From assembly GCA_964486725.1 (NCBI GenBank), contig CAZAOK010000158.1:1-5388 (forward strand): DNA of 5,388 nucleotides, given 5' to 3'. The stretch comes from M55B154 sp964486725. GTDB lineage: Bacteria; Spirochaetota; UBA4802; UB4802. Positions 1-5,388 of this stretch are shown piece by piece (position 1 is the stretch's first letter; each line of letters opens with the position of its first letter). The translations under genes and the position numbers were made by a program. The notes below the pieces were generated by a model. That model was not told where the DNA came from. It made no database searches and saw only the letters and a list, made by a program, of their open reading frames with translations.

Positions 1-83
1 AATTATAAAAATATTCCCTCGTTGCGATAATTCGCTTCAGAAAAAAATATTATTAAAAAACCGACCAGCAGGTATAATTAATC

Positions 84-112
84 TTGACATATGTAAACGG
101 TATTCATATTAT
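84..112 (+). promoter_or_regulatory. sigma70-type promoter for the SGNH hydrolase gene
   Basis: A perfect -35 box TTGACA (84-89) is followed by a 17-base spacer and a -10 box TATTAT (107-112), which matches the TATAAT consensus at five of six positions. Transcription would start near 118-120 and give a leader of about 45 bases before the ATG at 164. The spacer contains the short inverted pair ATATG (89-93) and CATAT (105-109). This could be a small operator but is equally likely to be chance in AT-rich DNA. The promoter call rests on sequence match only. Confidence 0.75.
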
Positions 113-152
113 GAGAAAAGTCGATTAGGTATTATTAATTTTGCCTGTAACC

Positions 153-157
153 GGGGG
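153..157 (+). promoter_or_regulatory. ribosome binding site of the SGNH hydrolase gene
   Basis: A GGGGG run lies six bases before the ATG at 164. It is a G-rich, non-canonical Shine-Dalgarno sequence, but its spacing is suitable and no better site or alternative in-frame start lies nearby. It therefore supports the ATG that begins a clear signal peptide. Confidence 0.5.
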
Positions 158-163
158 TTTGTA

Positions 164-1360
164 ATGAAGAAATTATCAATATGTACCGCTTGTATAATGA
201 CTTTCGCTTTTTCTGTTTCGCTTTTTGCCTTTTCACCTCCTCCACCTGAGCCTGAAAATACTGATATCTTTGACAACTACGTGGCAATCGGTGACAGTCT
301 TACTCACGGCTTTCAGAGTGGATCGGTTGATGAAACAAGGCAGCCTTTCTCCTATCCCGCCCGAATAGCCGATAAAATGGCAGCACGTTTCGTGCAGCCC
401 CTTTTGAAATTTCCAGGCTTCCTTGTAAATATTGAAGACGTGGGTAAGGGAAATATCCCCTGGTATAAATATTATTATCCACTGGTTGGCGGAAAGCGTG
501 CCGACGGGTATAAGAAACAGTCACAGCTGAATAACTTCGGTATCACCGGTGCTGATGTAACCACGGTGCTTGAGTCGAAGGGCTCAGAAGGCGGGTTTTA
601 CAAGCTGGTGCTGGGAAAAGATGGGGCTTCGGCTATCGACCAGGCCATGCGAAGGGATCCTACTTTTATGAGCATGTGGGTAGGAAACAATGATGTACTC
701 AGCTGCGCCCTCTGGACAGATCCCTCGCATCTGACCCCAATCAACGAATTCAGGCAGAAATTCGCCCAGCTGGTTGACCGGGTTTTATCGGTGTCATCCC
801 TGCAGGGTGTGGCCATAGCCAACGTGCCCGATGTCTGTGCTATCCCTTATCTTGAGGATGCCAATGATCCTGATGTTCCATACGGCTCCATGAAGGCCTT
901 CTGGAACAGCAGTGTTTCTGACAATGATGAAGTTCTTGATCCTTCAGAGATTGCAACGATACGGCAGGGGGCCAGGCTTATCAACGAAGAAATACGAAAC
1001 GTGGCTGTAGCCAATGGCTGGGCTTTTATTGACGCCAACGCCGCCTTTGATGAGATGGTGATGTATGGACACGCGTTGATGCGTTCGGGAGGCAACAATA
1101 CCGGCCGCATGGTAACCACAGATTATCTTGGCGGGGTGTTTAGTCTTGATGGTGTGCATCCGTCAGTTACTGGCCACGCCATAGCAGCCAACTTTTTCAT
1201 TGAGGCTATAAATTACACATACGATATGAACCTTGAGCTGGTGGACGAGTATGCCGCGTCTGAAAAAGATACCCTGTACAAGAACCCGTATGACCCAAGA
1301 AGACTTATCAACTCATGGATAGGGAGAGCCGTACAGTTCGTTGTTGAACTTTTCATATAA
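164..1360 (+). CDS. secreted SGNH/GDSL-family hydrolase (lipase/esterase-like)
   Basis: Predicted exported serine hydrolase of 398 residues. Residues 1-24 form a Sec signal peptide: a Lys-Lys start, a hydrophobic core, and a probable cut near AFS before a proline-rich stretch. Block I is GDS at 43-45, with Ser45 as nucleophile. Block II glycine is in GITGAD at about 126-131. Block III is GNND at 174-177, with Asn176 as oxyanion residue. Block V is DGVHP at 329-333, with Asp329 and His332. All catalytic blocks are therefore present. The stretches LDPSEIATI (258-266) and GGVFSLDGVHP (323-333) resemble a longer SGNH subgroup I recall from Bacteroidota and related bacteria. Family members cleave carboxylic esters, including lipids and acetylated sugars; the substrate here cannot be told. 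The last 15 residues are hydrophobic or amphipathic and may contact a membrane. The gene has its own promoter and terminator, so it appears monocistronic. Confidence 0.88.
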   Translation: MKKLSICTACIMTFAFSVSLFAFSPPPPEPENTDIFDNYVAIGDSLTHGFQSGSVDETRQPFSYPARIADKMAARFVQPLLKFPGFLVNIEDVGKGNIPWYKYYYPLVGGKRADGYKKQSQLNNFGITGADVTTVLESKGSEGGFYKLVLGKDGASAIDQAMRRDPTFMSMWVGNNDVLSCALWTDPSHLTPINEFRQKFAQLVDRVLSVSSLQGVAIANVPDVCAIPYLEDANDPDVPYGSMKAFWNSSVSDNDEVLDPSEIATIRQGARLINEEIRNVAVANGWAFIDANAAFDEMVMYGHALMRSGGNNTGRMVTTDYLGGVFSLDGVHPSVTGHAIAANFFIEAINYTYDMNLELVDEYAASEKDTLYKNPYDPRRLINSWIGRAVQFVVELFI

Positions 1361-1395
1361 TAAAAACCTTGCGTACTCTATAGTATTACCTTTAT

Positions 1396-1430
1396 AAAGG
1401 AGCTTGCATGATGTAAGCTCCTTTCTTTAT
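1396..1430 (+). terminator. intrinsic terminator of the SGNH hydrolase gene
   Basis: A perfect 10-bp inverted repeat pairs AAAGGAGCTT (1396-1405) with AAGCTCCTTT (1415-1424). It can extend inward by a G-U and a C-G pair to leave a five-base loop. The T-rich tail CTTTAT follows directly. It begins 35 bases after the stop codon at 1358-1360. It should end the upstream transcript and separate it from the following operon. Confidence 0.85.
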
Positions 1431-1440
1431 CTGGAGTATC

Positions 1441-1630
1441 ACCACAGAGGCTCAGAGGAACAGAGAAAGGATTATGTATTTTCACCGCGAAGGCGCTAAG
1501 GACGCGAAGTTCGCTAAGAGAATTATTTATAAATATTTTTATTCTTTCTTCACGAACTTCGCGCTCTTCGCGTCTTGGCGGTGATCCTTAAAAATATATC
1601 GATTTCTCTGTAACCCTGAGCCTCTGTGGT
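1441..1630. repeat. large imperfect palindromic intergenic repeat element
   Basis: This is a 190-base imperfect inverted repeat. The outer arms are 15 bases and perfect: 1441-1455 (ACCACAGAGGCTCAG) against 1616-1630. A second paired block of 8 bases is CAGAGAAA (1461-1468) against 1603-1610. The inner arms, 1483-1513 and 1553-1583, are both 31 bases and complementary at 26 positions, including 11 perfect innermost pairs. The central 39 bases (1514-1552) are AT-rich. The arms are built of short related units: CACAGAGG, CTCAGAGG, AACAGAGA on the outside, and CGCGAAGG, CGCTAAGG, ACGCGAAG on the inside. It encodes no transposase. From general knowledge, intergenic repeats with ACCACAGAGG and CACCGCGAAGG words are scattered through many bacterial genomes and often yield spurious small ORFs. 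Whether this one is a MITE-like mobile unit or a structured RNA element is unknown. Confidence 0.8.
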
Positions 1631-1652
1631 TCTATTTTAAAAACCACAGGAG
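1624..1652 (+). promoter_or_regulatory. hairpin overlapping the ribosome binding site of the operon
   Basis: CTGTGGTT (1624-1631) is the exact reverse complement of AACCACAG (1642-1649), with a 10-base loop. The 3' strand runs into the Shine-Dalgarno AGGAG (1648-1652), eight bases before the ATG at 1661. The stem buries the first two bases of that site. The 5' strand is also most of the distal outer arm of the palindrome, so the two foldings compete. The pairing is seen in the sequence; a regulatory effect is inference. Confidence 0.45.
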
Positions 1653-1660
1653 ATATGGTT

Positions 1661-2269
1661 ATGAAATATAGACGAAGTTTATTATATGCTGTTATTATTG
1701 TACTGGTGCTGGTGATCATTGTTGTTCTTCAGGTGGTTAATCGTGATGGTACACGGAAAAACGGGGATGGAGATGTTGTTGAGATGGGTGATGATGATCA
1801 GCATTTCCAGGGGGGCGATACCATTAGCAGGTTTGGGTCCGGTATTATGCCCGGCACCACAACACCGGGGCCCCGTGAGTTGACAGAAGAGGAAAGGCTT
1901 GAAAACGAAAGAGAATTTGAAAGGATGCGGCAGAAGCTTCCGGACAACATGTGGCTTCCCGGTGATGTGAGCAGGGAGGAATCCAGGCGCCAGGAGAAGA
2001 TCCTGAGAGATATGATAGTGCTTGGCAACAAGGTGCAGAAGGGTGATGCCACGAAAGAAGAATCACGCAGGTATTATTCACTCAAGTTGAAATCACTTGA
2101 GGACAAGGCTGAACTAATAGAATATTTTCAAGAGCGTACTGCTGAAAAAGAAAAAGAGGACGGCAGGGAATACCTCACTGAAGATGATATTCATCAGGGA
2201 GAAGAGGCAATTGAGGAAATACGAAATGAAGCGGATCAATTTAAAGAAAAACTGGAGTCTATAGAGTGA
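1661..2269 (+). CDS. single-pass membrane protein with charged helical domain, unknown family
   Basis: I do not recognise this 202-residue protein. A short basic N-terminus (MKYRR) precedes one strong transmembrane segment at about 7-26, and the Lys/Arg-rich start suggests that the rest lies outside the cytoplasm. Residues 28-72 are an acidic, Gly/Pro/Thr-rich linker. Residues 73-202 are very rich in Glu, Lys and Arg and look helical. Three helix-capping motifs recur at spacings of 27-29 residues: TEEERL (75-80), REESRR (105-110) and KEESRR (132-137). The start at 1661 is chosen because AGGAG at 1648-1652 lies eight bases upstream; the in-frame ATG at 1655 is only two bases from that site. 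The gene overlaps the next by four bases, which implies translational coupling. A tether, adaptor or assembly role beside the lipoprotein is a guess from context. Confidence 0.75.
   Translation: MKYRRSLLYAVIIVLVLVIIVVLQVVNRDGTRKNGDGDVVEMGDDDQHFQGGDTISRFGSGIMPGTTTPGPRELTEEERLENEREFERMRQKLPDNMWLPGDVSREESRRQEKILRDMIVLGNKVQKGDATKEESRRYYSLKLKSLEDKAELIEYFQERTAEKEKEDGREYLTEDDIHQGEEAIEEIRNEADQFKEKLESIE
2254..2257 (+). promoter_or_regulatory. ribosome binding site deciding a GTG start
   Basis: GGAG lies eight bases before the GTG at 2266, inside the 3' end of the preceding gene. It supports GTG as the real start of the HEAT-repeat lipoprotein. That start is followed directly by a proper lipoprotein signal sequence. 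Confidence 0.65.
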
Positions 2270-3867
2270 TACGAAAAGTAATACTACTGGTGCCGGTGTT
2301 TATTTTTATCGTTATAGCGGCCGGGGCCTGCTCAAAGGGCAGCGGCAATAATGACAACCGGGAAAACGTGAAAGATCCTGTAACCAGGGCTTATAACGAC
2401 TGGCTTGCCAGGGGGGAGAGTTCTCTTCCGGATGTTATCAGGGCTGCTGAAAGTGAAGAGTGGCGAATGAGGTCTCATGCCATGCTGGCCCTTGGTAGGC
2501 TTGGAAATCAAAACCATGTGTCACTGGCGCTGAAGCGGTTAAAAAAAGATACCAGCAAGCCTGTACGCAACTCTGCGGTTATCGCCCTTGGAGACCTGAA
2601 GGCGAAAAGCGCGGTACAGGTGCTGATTCCCATGCTGGATGAAGAGAGCAGGGTTTCATCTGCACTTGTTGCCGAATCACTTGGTAAGATCGGCAATGAT
2701 GAAGCAGTTAAACCCCTGTATACTATCCTGTATCAGAACAACAGGGCATTGCGGCTGAAAGTGGTTGAGGCCCTCGTGCGAATAAACGATCCACTGGCCT
2801 CACGTCTTATTATGAAGGACATGAAGAAAATCAGGAAGCATGGCCTTGAAGGATATGCCGCCAGGATCCTGGGTGAAATGCCTGTACCTGGTGCTGAAAA
2901 GTTCTGCATAGCGCTGGCAGGCAGTGGGTCAGTGCCTGAGCAAACATCTGCTATCGTGGCACTGGGGAAAATGCGCTCCCCAGGGGCGGTGCCTGTACTG
3001 GTGAATCATGTAAAGAACTCACCGGAACTATTGCGAGAACGATCAGCTGAATCGCTTATTCAGATAGATGCCCTTTCAAGTGTTGACCCCCTTGTGAAGC
3101 TTTTGGGATCGCCTGAAAAAGAAACAGCCATGACCTCGGCACGGGTGCTTTCACGTCTTTCTGCTCACCGCGTAGAGAGCCGGGTGTTTGCCCTGTTCAG
3201 GGAAAATCCGGCTGCCAACGGTCCGGCCGCGTATGTGCTTGGCAGAAAAAAATTCAGGAAGGCCATCCCGCTGCTTCGCTCTCGGCTTGAAAATGAGACC
3301 CAGGCTGGAAGAAATGAAATGGCACGGGCCCTGGGCTGGATGAACGACAGACCCTCTGTCCCCCTCCTTATGGAGGTTGCGGAAACAAGGAAGGCAAACG
3401 GTGCTCATGGAGCGGTATGGGCACTTGGTCAGTTAAAAGCCGGAAAGGCAGTGCCACTCTTGATATCAATTCTTGAAGATGATAACCGGCAGCTTGTGGC
3501 TGAGAGTATCGCGGCCCTTGGCAGTATCGGGGATAAGCGGGCAGTAAAGCCCATCATTCGGCTGTATTACGGTACGGGTGACGCCTTTGCCCCCTACGTG
3601 ACCACCGCGCTGGCAAAGATCGGCGGTGAACGGGTTCGCGAGTTTGTTAGGGTCAATATCGAAAGCGGCGACCAGAGCAGGCAGCGCATGGCGGGTCAGC
3701 TGCTGCTTCGACTGAAAGACCCCGAGTTGAAAAAATTCGGCATTAAGATGCTGGATCACGGCGATGATCTTGTGCGTGGCTATGGGGTTGAGTACCTGAA
3801 ATCCATAACAGGGCATGATTTTCGCACAATTTCCGAGTGGAAAGAATGGGCGAAAGATCAAAAGTAA
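2266..3867 (+). CDS. HEAT-repeat lipoprotein
   Basis: This is a 533-residue lipoprotein with an all-helical repeat domain. The signal peptide has a basic MIRK start and a hydrophobic core to about residue 18. It ends in an AGAC lipobox with Cys22 as the lipidated residue; Ser23 at +2 would, by E. coli sorting rules, favour the outer membrane. From about 66 to 515 there are roughly a dozen HEAT/PBS-lyase-type repeats of about 30 residues. Examples are RMRSHAMLALGRLG (67-80), VRNSAVIALGDL (100-111), GAHGAVWALGQLKAGKAVPL (379-398) and LVAESIAALGSIGDKRAVKP (410-429). The C-terminus, ITGHDFRTISEWKEWA (514-529), resembles the TGQDF...W cap common in such proteins. HEAT solenoids bind other proteins; the partner is unknown. 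The gene starts on GTG, overlaps the upstream gene by four bases, and overlaps the downstream acyltransferase gene, whose enzyme class would complete lipidation of this protein. Confidence 0.85.
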   Translation: MIRKVILLVPVFIFIVIAAGACSKGSGNNDNRENVKDPVTRAYNDWLARGESSLPDVIRAAESEEWRMRSHAMLALGRLGNQNHVSLALKRLKKDTSKPVRNSAVIALGDLKAKSAVQVLIPMLDEESRVSSALVAESLGKIGNDEAVKPLYTILYQNNRALRLKVVEALVRINDPLASRLIMKDMKKIRKHGLEGYAARILGEMPVPGAEKFCIALAGSGSVPEQTSAIVALGKMRSPGAVPVLVNHVKNSPELLRERSAESLIQIDALSSVDPLVKLLGSPEKETAMTSARVLSRLSAHRVESRVFALFRENPAANGPAAYVLGRKKFRKAIPLLRSRLENETQAGRNEMARALGWMNDRPSVPLLMEVAETRKANGAHGAVWALGQLKAGKAVPLLISILEDDNRQLVAESIAALGSIGDKRAVKPIIRLYYGTGDAFAPYVTTALAKIGGERVREFVRVNIESGDQSRQRMAGQLLLRLKDPELKKFGIKMLDHGDDLVRGYGVEYLKSITGHDFRTISEWKEWAKDQK

Positions 3868-5306
3868 TCGTATGTGTACTGGTCTCGGCAGGGTTGTGTG
3901 CCCTGTCATGGCCGGGGTTTTTCTCCCCCTTTCTGCTTTTCATCAGTTTTATCCCCGCGTTGATGGCTTATGGGAGTTTGCGTCCATCGCAGGGCTTTGC
4001 TTGGGGATGCCTGCATGGGGCTGTTATGTACGGCATTGGCGGGTACTGGGTTATTATAAGTATTCACATGGTGTTCGGTATTTCTTTTCCTCTTTCTATG
4101 CTGGTATTTATGGTCATGCTTTTTCTTTTTTACAGTATCCCGTCAGGTTTATTCGCTGTTGTTATCAGCTCTTCCAGGCGGCCGGGGTGCTGGTGGCAAA
4201 GGGTGCTGCTGCTGGCTGCGGGTTTTATTCTCTGGGGGGGTATTGAGTATACCAGGGGGGTGGTTTTTCCGGGTTTTAACGTGATGACCCTTGCCTCGTG
4301 CTTTTACAATTATCCCGCTATGCTCTCACCTGTCAGCAGTACGGGTCAGCATGGGTATTCGGTGCTGATAATGCTGATAAATGTGTCACTGTTTTTGCTG
4401 GGCAGGCAATTCTGGGCCGCATGGAAAATGAAGAAGGTTTTTCCGGTAGTGCAGTGGCCTTCCATCGGGTCCGTGGTGTTTCTGATGGGGGTTTCCGGAT
4501 TATTCGCTGCTTCACATGCCGCGGATTACAGCAGGGGCTCTGACCCTCCGCGGATAGCTTCACAATCGGTGCTTTTGGTGCAACCGCTGATTCCCGCTGA
4601 AGAAAAGTGGAGGAAGAAGTATATCCGCTCAAATCTTGAACGATGTATCCGGGTCACCCGTGATAAACTGTCCCCCGCTACCCGGCTGGTAATATGGCCC
4701 GAAACAGCCCTGCAGTTTTACCTGCAGCAGGATTCATCATATTCGCGGAGAGTGTTGTCATTTGTAAGGCATGCGGAGATAACACTGCTTGCCGGCGGCC
4801 CGGAGTATGTAAAATCAGGTGATGAAACACGCTATTATAATTCAATTTATCTTGTGGATGAAGAGGGGGCGCGTTCAATTTATAGAAAAGAACGGCTTAT
4901 CCCCTTCGCCGAATATTGCCCGGTTTCACTGTTTCAACCTTTTTTTGAGAAAATGCTTGGCAAAAACCAGTATTCAACAGGTGTTGATAACAGTGGCCTG
5001 AATGCGGATAATGTGCGGATTGCCTTTGCAATATGCTTCGAGTCACTTTTTCCGGGGGTCATGTCAGACAGGTCAAAAAACGCTGACCTGGTGGTGATTG
5101 TCAGTGATGATGCCTGGCTTGGCACTACCCACGGGGCATTGCAGCATCTTGCCGGTACGGTACCTGCTGCCGTGGAAAACGGGATGTGGATGCTTTTTTG
5201 CGTGAACAGCGGTGTCTCGGCGGTTATCGGGCCCGATGGCACTATAAAGCAATCACTGCCCTTTGGCATGGAGGGAACAATCGCATTCCCTGAAAAAGAA
5301 ATGTAA
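3846..5306 (+). CDS. lnt: apolipoprotein N-acyltransferase (Lnt), divergent and C-terminally short
   Basis: Lnt transfers an acyl chain from a phospholipid to the amino group of the diacylglyceryl-Cys of lipoproteins in the inner membrane, the third step of lipoprotein maturation. Numbering is from ATG 3846 (486 residues). About seven hydrophobic segments span 6-223 and include the Lnt-type motif W130...E134-Y-x-R137-G138...F-x-G-F. A nitrilase-fold domain follows from about 240. The triad is intact: Glu286 in WPETA, Lys348 in RKERLIPFAEY, Cys397 in AICFE. Glu356 matches the second active-site Glu of E. coli Lnt (E343). The protein stops soon after SAVIGPDG (458-465) and lacks the usual C-terminal helix. 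NDAWFG reads DDAWLG, and the Arg residues usual after QHL are absent. A GTG at 3837 could add three residues, but no Shine-Dalgarno precedes it; the site before 3846 is also weak. The start overlaps the lipoprotein gene by 22 bases, so translational coupling is likely. Confidence 0.88.
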   Translation: MGERSKVIVCVLVSAGLCALSWPGFFSPFLLFISFIPALMAYGSLRPSQGFAWGCLHGAVMYGIGGYWVIISIHMVFGISFPLSMLVFMVMLFLFYSIPSGLFAVVISSSRRPGCWWQRVLLLAAGFILWGGIEYTRGVVFPGFNVMTLASCFYNYPAMLSPVSSTGQHGYSVLIMLINVSLFLLGRQFWAAWKMKKVFPVVQWPSIGSVVFLMGVSGLFAASHAADYSRGSDPPRIASQSVLLVQPLIPAEEKWRKKYIRSNLERCIRVTRDKLSPATRLVIWPETALQFYLQQDSSYSRRVLSFVRHAEITLLAGGPEYVKSGDETRYYNSIYLVDEEGARSIYRKERLIPFAEYCPVSLFQPFFEKMLGKNQYSTGVDNSGLNADNVRIAFAICFESLFPGVMSDRSKNADLVVIVSDDAWLGTTHGALQHLAGTVPAAVENGMWMLFCVNSGVSAVIGPDGTIKQSLPFGMEGTIAFPEKEM

Positions 5307-5337
5307 AGTGATAGAATATTTGTTAAATTAAAAAGTA

Positions 5338-5363
5338 ATTACTCAGCTGTCATGCTGAATAAT
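5338..5363 (+). terminator. possible weak terminator after lnt
   Basis: A hairpin pairs ATTACTCAGC (5338-5347) with GCTGAATAAT (5354-5363) at nine of ten positions around the loop TGTCAT, 31 bases after the lnt stop. The following sequence is A/T-rich but lacks a clean T tract, so termination would be weak or Rho-assisted. The remaining DNA to the window end is AT-rich with nothing else recognisable. Confidence 0.35.
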
Positions 5364-5388
5364 CAAAATTATTCTAAAATGAATAATA

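Noticed and set aside
50..78. Second promoter candidate with a perfect TATAAT at 73-78
   Set aside because: The hexamer 17 bases upstream (TTATTA) matches the -35 consensus at only three positions, and a much better promoter lies just downstream at 84-112.
1474..1584. 36-residue open frame inside the palindrome, starting at the ATG at 1474
   Set aside because: It has no ribosome binding site and its two halves simply translate the inverted arms. This kind of spurious peptide is typical of such repeats.
1575..1600. Promoter candidate TTGGCG (1575-1580) with TATATC (1595-1600) in the palindrome
   Set aside because: The spacer is only 14 bases and both boxes are imperfect. It is too weak to list as a feature.
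1441..1630. CRISPR array or tandem-repeat locus
   Set aside because: The units are too short and abut without unique spacers. The dominant symmetry is inverted, not direct.
1661..2269. Lipase-specific foldase (LifO-like chaperone), given the N-terminal membrane anchor, helical body and nearby SGNH hydrolase
   Set aside because: The family's RxxFDY...LSxxGE-type motif is absent, the upstream hydrolase is of another lipase class, and a terminator separates the two genes.
3466..3909. 147-residue - strand open frame opposite the end of the HEAT lipoprotein gene
   Set aside because: It is a shadow of the HEAT-repeat coding sequence with no recognisable motif or start signal.
3815..4246. 143-residue + strand open frame overlapping the start of lnt
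   Set aside because: It lies in another frame of lnt and the lipoprotein gene, has no Shine-Dalgarno and no coherent domain, while the lnt frame has clear family motifs.
5345..5359. Resemblance of AGCTGTCATGCTGAA to a widespread intergenic TGTCATGCTGAA-type repeat
   Set aside because: Only about a dozen bases match what I recall and the rest of that repeat is missing, so chance or a simple hairpin explains it as well.

Overview
The window looks like chromosomal DNA from a diderm (Gram-negative-type) bacterium. It encodes an apolipoprotein N-acyltransferase (Lnt), a lipoprotein and a secreted SGNH hydrolase. It uses GTG as well as ATG starts, tightly overlapping genes, a sigma70-type promoter and AT-rich intergenic DNA. 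I cannot name the lineage. A Spirochaetota, Bacteroidota/Ignavibacteria-like or delta-proteobacteria-like source would all fit, and this is inference from gene style only.

Layout, all on the + strand. Bases 1-163 are AT-rich and hold a near-consensus promoter (TTGACA, 17-bp spacer, TATTAT). It drives a single gene (164-1360) for an exported SGNH/GDSL hydrolase with intact catalytic blocks. That gene ends at a strong intrinsic terminator (1396-1430). Next comes a striking imperfect palindrome of about 190 bp (1441-1630), built from short octamer-like units. Its distal arm sits 30 bases before the next start codon and can also pair with the Shine-Dalgarno region.

The second unit (1661-5306) is a compact three-gene operon with overlapping genes. 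It encodes a single-pass membrane protein with a charged helical domain of no recognised family, a HEAT-repeat lipoprotein, and an Lnt. Lnt adds the third acyl chain to lipoproteins, so the pairing with a lipoprotein gene is suggestive, but HEAT-repeat proteins are generic scaffolds and no specific function can be assigned. The Lnt keeps the Glu-Lys-Cys triad. It lacks the usual C-terminal tail and transmembrane helix and has lost several normally conserved residues after the active site. The window ends in about 80 bp of AT-rich DNA with a weak hairpin.

I see no rRNA, tRNA, CRISPR, transposase or phage genes. The items most worth a second look are the palindromic element with its possible effect on translation of the operon, the truncated and divergent Lnt, and the unrecognised coiled membrane protein linked to it.
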